DNA of 20,152 nt from an uncultured Mycoplasmatota bacterium (GTDB taxonomy: Bacteria > Bacillota_I > Bacilli_A > RF39 > UBA660). This document shows, piece by piece, positions 6,417 to 14,195 of the stretch. Under the pieces are notes generated by a model. The model was not told the DNA's origin. It ran no database searches and saw only the letters and a program-made list of their open reading frames with translations. Location of the stretch: positions 1 to 20,152 of the forward strand of contig USET01000005.1 of NCBI GenBank assembly GCA_900553765.1, in the 5' to 3' direction. The translations under genes were made by a program, and so were the position numbers. Each line of letters opens with the position of its first letter. Position 1 is the first letter of the stretch.

Positions 6417-8444
6417 GTGGCAAAGAATTTAGTGATTGTGGAGTCTCCTAGTAAGTCTAAGACAATTGAAAAATACTTAGGAAAAGATTACAAAGTCGTA
6501 TCGAGTAAAGGTCATATTAGAGATCTTTCAACGAGTGGAAAATATGGATTAGGTGTCGATATCGAAGACCATTTTAAACCGAAGTATACGACGATCAAAG
6601 GAAAGAAAAAGACGATTGATGAATTAAAGAAAGATGTAAAAAATGCAAGTTTTGTATATCTTGCAACCGACCCCGACCGCGAGGGAGAAGCGATCAGTTG
6701 GCATTTATATGACACGTTGGGATTAAAAGAGAACAATTACGATCGTGTCGTATTTCACGAGATTACGAAAAATGCAGTATTAGATGCATTTCAACATGCA
6801 CGTAAAATTGATCAAAATCTTGTAAATTCACAAGAGACACGTCGTATTTTAGACCGTATCATCGGGTTTCGATTGAGTAAGTTAATGCAGGCAAAAACTG
6901 GTGGAAAGTCAGCAGGAAGAGTACAGTCTGTCGCACTTAAACTAATCGTCGATCGCGAACGTGAAATCGAGGCATTCCAAGCGGAAGAATACTGGACGAT
7001 TCATGCCCACTTTAAAGAATTTGATGCGGATTTATTTCAAAAGAACCACAAAGACTTTGAAATTCATAACGAGGTAGAAGCAAACGAGGTGTTGGATCAA
7101 CTTTCCAATGCATTTAAGATAGAATCAGTCGATAAAAAAGTAAAGAATAAGAAGTCAAAATTACCTTTTACGACAAGTACGTTACAACAGGATGCTTCGA
7201 ATAAATTAAATATGAATGCAAAGAGAACGATGAGTGTTGCGCAGAAGTTATACGAAGGAATTGAACTTGCCGATGAGACAGTCGGACTTATTACTTACAT
7301 GCGTACGGATTCAACACGTTTATCAAACGAATTTATCGGTAGCACTTATCAGTGGATCGAAGCGAAGTATGGAAAAGAATATTTAGGATATGTCAAAATG
7401 GCAAAGAAGACGGAAAACGTTCAGGATGCACACGAAGCGATTCGACCAACGAGCATCGAAAGGACACCAGAAAATGTAAGACCATACCTATCTGATGATG
7501 AATTTAAATTATATCGTATGATTTATTATCGTGCTTTAGCATCCCTCATGAAAGATGCAAAAACGGAAAATACGACTGTAATTTTAGACAACAATGATTA
7601 TCAATTTAAGGCAACCGGTCAAGTGATTGTCTTCGACGGATATTTAAAGGTATATCAAGACTATGAAGATACGAAAGAAAATACGTTGCCACCATTAGAC
7701 GAATATCAATCAAATGTGATCGTATCAAACGATATTACGAAAGAACAACACTTTACAAAACCACCAGCTCGCTATACGGAAGCCAAGCTAGTAAAAGCGA
7801 TGGAAGAATTAGGGATTGGTCGTCCAAGTACTTATGCGACGATTATGGATAACATTAAAACGAGAGGGTATGTCGTTTTAGAAGAGAAAAAGTTTAAGCC
7901 AACGGAAATTGGATTTGAAGTAACGGATCGATTACAAGAACACTTCTCGCATATTATTAATGTAAAATATACTGCTGCAATGGAAGAAGATTTAGATGAA
8001 ATTGCAGAAGGTAAAAAAGTTTGGTATCAAACGTTGGAAGAATTTTACAAAGATTTTGAACCTGCCGTAAAAGAAGCGTTTGATCAAATGGAGAAGAAAG
8101 CCCCTGAAAAAACGGGAGAAGTTTGTCCAGAATGTGGAAGTGATTTAGTCGTACGTAAAGGACGTTATGGAGAGTTTGTAGCTTGTAGTAATTACCCAGA
8201 ATGTAAATATATCAAGGCACAGCCAAAAGAAGAAGTTGTCGTTTGTGATTGTCCAAATTGCGATGGAAAAATTATCGAACGTAAAAGCAAACGTGGTAAA
8301 CTTTTCTATGGTTGTAACAATTTTCCGAAATGTAAAACTGCCTATTGGGATCGTCCTACAGGAGAGAAATGTCCAGAGTGTGGAAGTATGTTGACGGAGA
8401 AGAAAGATAAAATTAAATGTAGCAATTGCGATTACGAAAAATAG
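6417..8444 (+). CDS. topA: DNA topoisomerase I (type IA)
   Basis: The enzyme relaxes negatively supercoiled DNA by single-strand passage. The 675-residue protein has an N-terminal Toprim domain with VESPSKSKTIEKYL (E9) and the acidic TDPDREGE motif (84-91). The type IA core has the nucleophile Y294 in LITYMRTDST. It ends in three C-terminal zinc-ribbon modules: CPECG with CSNYPEC (about 572-602), CDCPNCDG with CNNFPKC (about 610-640), and CPECG with CSNC at the very end. Translation starts at GTG 6417 (MAKNLVIVESPSK), set by AAGGAAGTGAT immediately upstream. The third ribbon keeps four cysteines but is short. The gene is monocistronic between its own promoter and terminator. Confidence 0.98.
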   Translation: MAKNLVIVESPSKSKTIEKYLGKDYKVVSSKGHIRDLSTSGKYGLGVDIEDHFKPKYTTIKGKKKTIDELKKDVKNASFVYLATDPDREGEAISWHLYDTLGLKENNYDRVVFHEITKNAVLDAFQHARKIDQNLVNSQETRRILDRIIGFRLSKLMQAKTGGKSAGRVQSVALKLIVDREREIEAFQAEEYWTIHAHFKEFDADLFQKNHKDFEIHNEVEANEVLDQLSNAFKIESVDKKVKNKKSKLPFTTSTLQQDASNKLNMNAKRTMSVAQKLYEGIELADETVGLITYMRTDSTRLSNEFIGSTYQWIEAKYGKEYLGYVKMAKKTENVQDAHEAIRPTSIERTPENVRPYLSDDEFKLYRMIYYRALASLMKDAKTENTTVILDNNDYQFKATGQVIVFDGYLKVYQDYEDTKENTLPPLDEYQSNVIVSNDITKEQHFTKPPARYTEAKLVKAMEELGIGRPSTYATIMDNIKTRGYVVLEEKKFKPTEIGFEVTDRLQEHFSHIINVKYTAAMEEDLDEIAEGKKVWYQTLEEFYKDFEPAVKEAFDQMEKKAPEKTGEVCPECGSDLVVRKGRYGEFVACSNYPECKYIKAQPKEEVVVCDCPNCDGKIIERKSKRGKLFYGCNNFPKCKTAYWDRPTGEKCPECGSMLTEKKDKIKCSNCDYEK

Positions 8445-8466
8445 TCCCGTGAGGGACTTTTTATTT
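8443..8466 (+). terminator. topA terminator
   Basis: AGTCCC (8443-8448) pairs with GGGACT (8453-8458) around a GTGA tetraloop and is followed by a T-rich run. The stem begins in the stop codon of topA. It isolates topA from the pilin cassette. Confidence 0.9.
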
Positions 8467-8484
8467 GAAATCAAATCGATTTTA

Positions 8485-8513
8485 TTGACGAAACTTCTAC
8501 CATATAGTATACT
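8485..8513 (+). promoter_or_regulatory. Sigma-A promoter of the giant pilin gene
   Basis: TTGACG (8485-8490) and TATACT (8508-8513) are separated by 17 bp and lie 33 bases before the start codon. Both boxes are near consensus, so the giant gene is probably well expressed under standard vegetative control. No obvious operator is seen. Confidence 0.85.
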
Positions 8514-8546
8514 TGAAATATGATAGACTAGTACGGAGTGATTGCG

Positions 8547-8972
8547 ATGAAAGTAAATAAAAGAGGGTTTACGTTAATAGAAATATTAGCGGTAATTGTT
8601 ATTTTGGCAGTACTTGCCGTAATTACGATTCCTATCGTGATGGGAATTATCGAGGAGACGAGGAAGGATCGCTTTTTAGAAAATGTCAAGTCAGTTGTTG
8701 CATCAGTAGAGCAATATAATAGTGAACATGATATGAAAGCGATAGGACAATACGTAGTCAATCAAACCGATATTCAATATATAGAAGATAGAGAGTTCGA
8801 TACAAAAATGATTCCGGTAAAAGGAGAATTTGATGGAAGTGGGCTGATATCTTTAAATAAATCTGGACTTGTTAGATTACAAGTAGAAAATGATACTTGG
8901 TGTGTCTTTGGAACGAATAAAGACTATCGGATTGAAAAAGGAAAATGTAGCGAAGTTGCTAATCCATTATTG
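8547..8972 (+). other. Prepilin leader and pilin-like head domain
   Basis: Residues 1-142 of the giant protein. The leader MKVNKRG is followed by FTLIE and a hydrophobic helix of about 25 residues, then an amphipathic helix (EETRKDRFLENVKSVVASVEQY). A small beta region follows, with GSGLISLNKSGLVRL and two cysteines 15 residues apart (C119, C134). This is the architecture of small Gram-positive type IV pilins and pseudopilins. The head ends directly at the first repeat. Confidence 0.88.
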
Positions 8973-11900
8973 CCGACATATAAAATTGACAAAGTAGGAT
9001 GGGCACCAAAGAAGACAGTGACAATTACATATCCAGAACGAGAAGAAGGACTAATTTTTGATTATAGTTTAGATGGTGGAAAAACATGGATTGTCGTCAA
9101 GACAGGAAATGAAAAGAAAATAGAATTTACACAACCTGGTACAATTGTGGCGAGAGTTTATGATGGCTTGTCTTATCAGACAGCAAGTACGTTCTCAGTA
9201 ACGCAAATTGATTCAACTCCACCAGAAGACGTTGCTATAGCAGTAACGAAAAAAACAACTAATAGTATTACTGTGACTACAACAGGAGAGGACAAAGAAA
9301 GTGGAATTGGAACCATTTATTATAGTAAAGATAACGGAAAAACTTGGGAAAATGCTGGTGCTGGTAAGACGTATACTTTTAAAAAATTAAAAACTGGTAG
9401 TTACCAATTAAAAGCACGGGTTGTAAATGGTGCCGGCTTAGAGACGACAAGTAATGTAGTTAGTGCTACGACAAATGATATTATTCCACCAACATACGCA
9501 GTAGATAAGACAGGATGGCAACCAAAGAAGATTGTAACGATTACATATCCAGCAAGAGAAGAAGATTTTGTATATCAGTATAGCTTAGATGGTGGTAAAT
9601 CTTGGAAAGAAGTCGCAAGCCCTGAAACAAAACAACAAATTACATTTACAGCAAACGGAACAGTCATTGCAAGAATTACAGATGGTGTCAACTATAAGAC
9701 GGCAAGTAGCTTTGCAGTGACACAAATTGATACGACACCACCAACATCAGTGATCGCCATGGGTGGGCGAACGAGTAATTCGATCACGTTAAAAGCGACA
9801 TGTACTGATGATAAGTCTGGTATTAGCAAGATAGAATACAGCAAAGATAACGGAAAGACATATGTCGATGGAGGCACAAAAGACACTTATACTTTCAATA
9901 ATTTATCGGAAGGATCATATTACTTTAAGGCAAGATGTACTAACGGAGCAGGGTTAAAGAGTGAGAGTGCAACATTGTCAGGAAATCCACTAGAGTTGAT
10001 TACACCAACTTATGCAATCGATAAAACAGGATGGCAGCCAAAGAAGGTTGTAACGATTACATTCCAAGCAAGAGAATCTAATTATGTATATCAATATAGT
10101 TTGGATGGAGGAAGAAGTTGGACGACGGTACCTGCACCGCTTACACAACAACAAGTAACATTTACAACCAATGGAACGTTAATTGCAAGGGTAACAGATG
10201 GTGTCAACTATAAGACAGCGAGCAGTTTATCTATCACACAAGTCGATTCATCAGCGCCGAGTGCAACTGTGTCAGTAGCTAGCAAGACAAGTAATTCAGC
10301 TAACCTATCGGCATCGTGTGTAGATAACGAATCGGGTATCACGAAGATAGAATACAGCAAAGATAATGGAAGTAGCTATGTTTCTGGGGGAACGAAAACG
10401 ACGTATAGTTTTACAGGTTTGAAGACAGGAACATACAATTTCAAGGTAAGATGTACGAATGGTTCGGGACTTCAAACAGTGTCTACGACAGTTAATAGTG
10501 CAACAAATGCAATAGGTACACCAACATATGCAGTAGATAAAACAGGATGGCAAACGAAGAAGGTTGTGACGATTACATACCCGGCACGTCAGTCTAATTT
10601 CACATATCAATATAGTTTGGATGGAGGAAGAAGTTGGACGACGGTTGCAGCTCCGGCAACGACAAAACAACTTACTTTTACAGCAAATGGAACAGTTATC
10701 GCAAGAGTAACGGATGGAGTAAACTATGTAACAGCAAGTTCATTTGCAGTAACACAAATCGATACAACCGCACCAACGGTATCACTTACAAGTACATCTA
10801 AGAAGAGTAATTCTGTTTCGCTAAAGGCAACATGTACAGATGCACAATCAGGAATTACAAAAATTGAATTTAGTAAAGATAACGGTTCAAGTTATGTAAG
10901 TAGTGGAGTCAACGCAAATTATACATTTAGTGGATTAAAAGCTGGTACATACAATTTTAAAGCAAGGTGTACAAATGGATCAGGATTACAAACAGTGTCT
11001 AGTACGTTAACTGTAGCAACGAATGTGATAAATCCACCAACGTATAAAGTGGATAAAACAGGATGGCAGCCAAAGAAAGTAGTAACGATCACATATCCTG
11101 AGCGAGAGAGTCAATTTGTATATCAATATAGTACAGATGGTGGATCTAGTTGGAAAACTGTTGCGAGTCCAGCGACGACGCAAACTGTTACATTTACATC
11201 AAATGGAACTGTAATCGCACGAATTTACGATGGAACGAACTATGTAACGGCAAGTTCATTTGCAGTTACACAAGTCGATCCAACCGCACCGAGTGCAGTA
11301 GCAAGTATCGCATCAAAGACAAGTAACAGTGTAACGTTGAAAGCGACATGTACAGATGTCGAATCAGGAATTACCAAAATCGAATATAGCAAAGATAATG
11401 GTTCAAGCTACGAATCCGGTAACACGAGTACAAGTTATACATTTGGGGGATTAAAAACAGGAAATTACAACTTCAAAGTAAGATGTACGAATGGATCTGG
11501 ATTAAAAACGGTATCAGCATCTGTTGGAGGAGCGACAAATACGATTGGAACACCAACGTATTCAGTCAATAAAACAGGATGGGCAACAAGTAAGGTCGTT
11601 ACAATTACATATCCAGCACGTCAATCTAACTTCACATATCAATATAGTTTAGATGGAGGAAGAAGTTGGACGACAGTTGCGGCTCCAGCAACGACAAAAC
11701 AAATTACATTTACAGCGACTGGAACAGTTATCGCAAGAGTAACGGATGGAACAAACTATGTAACAGCAAGTTCATTTGCGGTGACACAGATCGATACGAC
11801 AAAAGTATCTGCAGCACTTGCAGTAACTGGAAAGACGAGTAACAGTGTTACACTTTCAGCAACGTGTACAGCAGGAGATTCAGGTATTACAAAATATGCG

Positions 11901-14180
11901 TACAGTAAAGATAATGGTGGATCGTTTGTAGATGCTGGAACTAGTAAAACTTATACATTTAGTGGACTTAAAACTGGAACTTACAACTTCAAAGTAAGAT
12001 GTACAAGCGGTTCTGGAACGGTCGGAACGTCAAGTGCAGTGAGTGCAACGACGAATGCTATTTCCGCACCAACGTATAAAGTAGATAAGACAGGATGGCA
12101 GACTAAGAAAGTTGTGACGATCACGTATCCAAAAAGACAGTCTAATTATACATATCAGTATAGTACGGATGGTGGAAAGACATGGAAAACTGTTGCAAGT
12201 CCGGCTACGACACAAAATGTAACGTTTACGGCAAATGGTACATTGATTGCAAGAGTAACGGATGGAACGAACTATGTAACAGCAAGTTCATTCTCAGTTA
12301 CACAAGTTGATGCGACAGGACCAAGTGCAGTTGCTGCAGTATCGACGAAAACAACGAACTCAATTGCGATTAAAGCAACATGTACGGATGCGCAATCTGG
12401 AATAACAAAAATTGAATACAGTAAAGATAACGGAAGTAGTTATGTTTCTGGAGGAACGAATACAACTTATACGTTTACGGGACTAAAGACAGGAACGTAT
12501 AACTTCAAAGTAAGATGTACGAATGGATCTGGAATGACAGCCACATCAACAGCAGTAAGTGGATCGACAAATTCGATTGGAACGCCAACCTATGCGGTAG
12601 ATAAAACAGGATGGCAGACTAAGAAAGTTGTGACGATTACGTATCCAGCAAGACAATCTAACTTTACATATCAGTATAGTTTAGATGGAGGAAGAAGTTG
12701 GACGACTGTTGCAAGTCCAGCAACGACAAAGCAAGTAACATTTACGGCAAATGGAACGATTATTGCAAGAATCACAGATGGAACGAACTATGTAACAGCA
12801 AGTTCATTCTCAGTAACACAAATTGATACTTCGGCACCATCAGCAACAGTTGCAGTAAGTTCAACAACGTATAACAGTGCAACATTAAAAGCAACCTGTA
12901 CAGATGCACAATCTGGAATTACGAAGGTTGAATTTAGTAAAGACAATGGAGCAAGCTATGTAGCAAATGGTACAAACACAACATATACATTTGGAAGTTT
13001 AGCAACCGGAACATACAATTTCCGTGCAAGGTGTACGAACGGAGTTGGATTACAAACTCAATCTGCTGCGGTAAGTAAGTTAATTCAAAATCAATTTACA
13101 CTTACTTACAATGCAAACGGAGGAAGTGTTAGTCCAACAAGTAAAAAGGTAACAGCGGGTTCAACTTATGGGACTTTACCAACACCAACAAAGGCAAATT
13201 ATAGATTCTTAGGATGGTTTACAGCGGCAAGTGGAGGGACTCAAGTCTCAAGCTCAACCGTGATGCCAGCATCGAATGTGACAATTTACGCACATTGGCA
13301 AGCTGTTACAACAGTAGTATTTAATAATGATATTACTGGGGCACAACAAAAAGTAACTGTGGATGTTGGAAAGTCTACAACCGCACCAAATATGACAGCA
13401 AGCGGTTATACGAGAAAGAGTTGGTCGTCGACAAATACAAGCTTAGCAACAGTCAGTGGTAATACGATTGCTGCAAAAGCAATAGGAACGGTTACGATTC
13501 GTTCAAATTGGACGCTTGTGAACCCAGGAGCAACCTCATTTAGTGGTTGGGCAAAGACGAGAACATTCTCCGTAAATGCTTCTGCCGCAAGTGGAGTAAA
13601 ATATTATACGTTAGATGATACGGATACAAGTTGCTCTTATGCTGGTGCAAATCAATGGCCGACAGGATATTTAGAGAACCATGGTGGTGGACGAACATCA
13701 ACTCGCACTGCATCTAAATATATTTGTTATAAAGTTTGTACGAATACGAACAATTACGATGGATCTAATCGTTGTTCGGTAGCACAAGCTGCATGGGTTG
13801 GAGCCGATAATGTTGCACCAGTAAAACGTTATGCGGATTTCCAAGTTTGGTATTCTGGAGCAGGATCTTGGGGAGCAAGTAGTTATGATGCTAGATACTT
13901 AATTTATCGTGGTAACGATGCATTCCAAGGATATGCAGGAGTTAGAACTCAAGGAATTAGAGCTTCATGGAATCAAAACATGTCAGAGACTCTTTACTAT
14001 GCATATTATGGTCAACAGAATGGACAATTTGCTAACTATAGTATTCGTTGGGGAGATTATGGCGTAGATACGTGGTATGTACATTGTAAACATTCAACAC
14101 TATGTAGTGGGCAACACGCATTCCTGTATATGCAGTACTACGATCAAGATAGAGCCGGAAATACAACCGGATGGGGATAA
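8547..14180 (+). CDS. Giant modular type IV prepilin with eight 172-residue Ig-like repeats
   Basis: This 1877-residue protein starts with a class III prepilin signal: MKVNKRG, then FTLIEILAVIVILAVLAVIT, with cleavage expected after G7 and glutamate at mature position 5. A pilin-like head (to about residue 142) carries a short cysteine loop, C119-C134. Eight gapless-length repeats follow (residues 143-1518), then an InlB-type B repeat, a Big_2-like domain and an unrecognised C-terminal domain. There is no LPXTG motif or C-terminal anchor, so attachment must be through the pilin segment. I chose ATG 8547 because GGAG (8535-8538) is eight bases upstream; an in-frame GTG at 8538 overlaps that site. 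The likely role is a surface fibre or pilus-linked adhesin. The pilin type and repeats are seen directly; the adhesive function is inference. No pilus assembly genes are in the window. Confidence 0.93.
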   Translation: MKVNKRGFTLIEILAVIVILAVLAVITIPIVMGIIEETRKDRFLENVKSVVASVEQYNSEHDMKAIGQYVVNQTDIQYIEDREFDTKMIPVKGEFDGSGLISLNKSGLVRLQVENDTWCVFGTNKDYRIEKGKCSEVANPLLPTYKIDKVGWAPKKTVTITYPEREEGLIFDYSLDGGKTWIVVKTGNEKKIEFTQPGTIVARVYDGLSYQTASTFSVTQIDSTPPEDVAIAVTKKTTNSITVTTTGEDKESGIGTIYYSKDNGKTWENAGAGKTYTFKKLKTGSYQLKARVVNGAGLETTSNVVSATTNDIIPPTYAVDKTGWQPKKIVTITYPAREEDFVYQYSLDGGKSWKEVASPETKQQITFTANGTVIARITDGVNYKTASSFAVTQIDTTPPTSVIAMGGRTSNSITLKATCTDDKSGISKIEYSKDNGKTYVDGGTKDTYTFNNLSEGSYYFKARCTNGAGLKSESATLSGNPLELITPTYAIDKTGWQPKKVVTITFQARESNYVYQYSLDGGRSWTTVPAPLTQQQVTFTTNGTLIARVTDGVNYKTASSLSITQVDSSAPSATVSVASKTSNSANLSASCVDNESGITKIEYSKDNGSSYVSGGTKTTYSFTGLKTGTYNFKVRCTNGSGLQTVSTTVNSATNAIGTPTYAVDKTGWQTKKVVTITYPARQSNFTYQYSLDGGRSWTTVAAPATTKQLTFTANGTVIARVTDGVNYVTASSFAVTQIDTTAPTVSLTSTSKKSNSVSLKATCTDAQSGITKIEFSKDNGSSYVSSGVNANYTFSGLKAGTYNFKARCTNGSGLQTVSSTLTVATNVINPPTYKVDKTGWQPKKVVTITYPERESQFVYQYSTDGGSSWKTVASPATTQTVTFTSNGTVIARIYDGTNYVTASSFAVTQVDPTAPSAVASIASKTSNSVTLKATCTDVESGITKIEYSKDNGSSYESGNTSTSYTFGGLKTGNYNFKVRCTNGSGLKTVSASVGGATNTIGTPTYSVNKTGWATSKVVTITYPARQSNFTYQYSLDGGRSWTTVAAPATTKQITFTATGTVIARVTDGTNYVTASSFAVTQIDTTKVSAALAVTGKTSNSVTLSATCTAGDSGITKYAYSKDNGGSFVDAGTSKTYTFSGLKTGTYNFKVRCTSGSGTVGTSSAVSATTNAISAPTYKVDKTGWQTKKVVTITYPKRQSNYTYQYSTDGGKTWKTVASPATTQNVTFTANGTLIARVTDGTNYVTASSFSVTQVDATGPSAVAAVSTKTTNSIAIKATCTDAQSGITKIEYSKDNGSSYVSGGTNTTYTFTGLKTGTYNFKVRCTNGSGMTATSTAVSGSTNSIGTPTYAVDKTGWQTKKVVTITYPARQSNFTYQYSLDGGRSWTTVASPATTKQVTFTANGTIIARITDGTNYVTASSFSVTQIDTSAPSATVAVSSTTYNSATLKATCTDAQSGITKVEFSKDNGASYVANGTNTTYTFGSLATGTYNFRARCTNGVGLQTQSAAVSKLIQNQFTLTYNANGGSVSPTSKKVTAGSTYGTLPTPTKANYRFLGWFTAASGGTQVSSSTVMPASNVTIYAHWQAVTTVVFNNDITGAQQKVTVDVGKSTTAPNMTASGYTRKSWSSTNTSLATVSGNTIAAKAIGTVTIRSNWTLVNPGATSFSGWAKTRTFSVNASAASGVKYYTLDDTDTSCSYAGANQWPTGYLENHGGGRTSTRTASKYICYKVCTNTNNYDGSNRCSVAQAAWVGADNVAPVKRYADFQVWYSGAGSWGASSYDARYLIYRGNDAFQGYAGVRTQGIRASWNQNMSETLYYAYYGQQNGQFANYSIRWGDYGVDTWYVHCKHSTLCSGQHAFLYMQYYDQDRAGNTTGWG
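8973..13100 (+). repeat. Array of eight 516-bp (172-codon) repeats encoding Ig-like domains
   Basis: Units start at 8973, 9489, 10005, 10521, 11037, 11553, 12069 and 12585, each opening with PTY then DKTGW (NKTGW in unit 6, DKVGW in unit 1). All eight are exactly 516 bp. Units 2-8 align without any gap; unit 1 has one single-residue loss and one compensating gain. Each unit contains two similar halves of about 86 residues, with SxDGGxSW at unit positions 32-39 and SxDNGxSY at 118-125. Cysteines sit at unit positions 105 and 150 in units 2-8, replaced by Gly and Val in unit 1. DNA copies differ at many synonymous sites, so the expansion is not recent. Confidence 0.97.
13095..13301 (+). other. 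InlB B-repeat (Listeria-Bacteroides repeat) domain
   Basis: Residues about 1517-1585 of the giant protein show the classic order: FTLTYNANGGSVSPTS, a GSTYGTLPTPTKANYRFLGW segment, then a closing MPASNVTIYAHW. This beta-grasp-like module is common in secreted and surface proteins of Bacillota, usually as a spacer or adhesive element. It begins exactly where a ninth repeat would start. Confidence 0.9.
13305..13530 (+). other. Big_2-like bacterial Ig domain
   Basis: The segment about residues 1587-1661 contains SWSSTNTSLATVSGNTIAAK followed by AIGTVTI. This resembles the W-SSN-xxVATVS-G-xVTAKAxGTxTI pattern of Big_2 domains. The match is by eye and weaker than that of the neighbouring module. 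Confidence 0.6.
13531..14177 (+). other. Unrecognised C-terminal domain of the giant pilin, rich in Cys and aromatics
   Basis: The last ~216 residues carry six cysteines (in TSCSYAG, YICYKVC, NRCSV and VHCKHSTLC) and many Tyr and Trp residues, for example DFQVWYSGAGSWG, ETLYYAYYG and FLYMQYYDQD. It ends in AGNTTGWG. The composition differs from the Thr/Ser-rich repeats and suggests a compact globular, possibly disulfide-stabilised head. The aromatic surface would suit carbohydrate or protein binding, but this is inference and no family is recognised. Confidence 0.7.
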
Positions 14181-14195
14181 TAGGAGGAAAGCAAA

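Noticed and set aside
8145-8474. Minus-strand open frame opposite the end of topA (and those at 1474-1716, 2281-2517, 5390-5638, 6512-6736, 8528-8761 and 17237-17431)
   Set aside because: All lie opposite well-supported genes, lack good ribosome-binding sites and show no recognisable protein features.
8538-8546. Upstream in-frame GTG as start of the giant pilin
   Set aside because: The GTG overlaps the GGAG ribosome-binding site. Starting at ATG 8547 gives ideal spacing and a standard short basic prepilin leader.
10305-10670. Minus-strand open frame inside the repeat array, and a similar one at 12030-12215
   Set aside because: They occur at equivalent places in the repeats, lack ribosome-binding sites, and have low-complexity Cys/Arg/Ile-rich translations. 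They are antisense shadows of the repeated Thr/Ser codons.
8973-13100. The repeats as a CRISPR array or satellite DNA
   Set aside because: Units are 516 bp, fully coding in one frame, contiguous without spacers, and vary mainly at synonymous positions.
13531-14180. Sortase-type cell-wall anchor at the end of the giant protein
   Set aside because: There is no LPXTG-like motif, hydrophobic segment or basic tail; the protein ends in GNTTGWG.
8547-14180. Intramolecular isopeptide (CnaB-type) domains in the stalk
   Set aside because: Lysines and asparagines are frequent, but I see no CnaB-type sequence signature such as its conserved acidic E-box, and the units look like other Ig-like folds.
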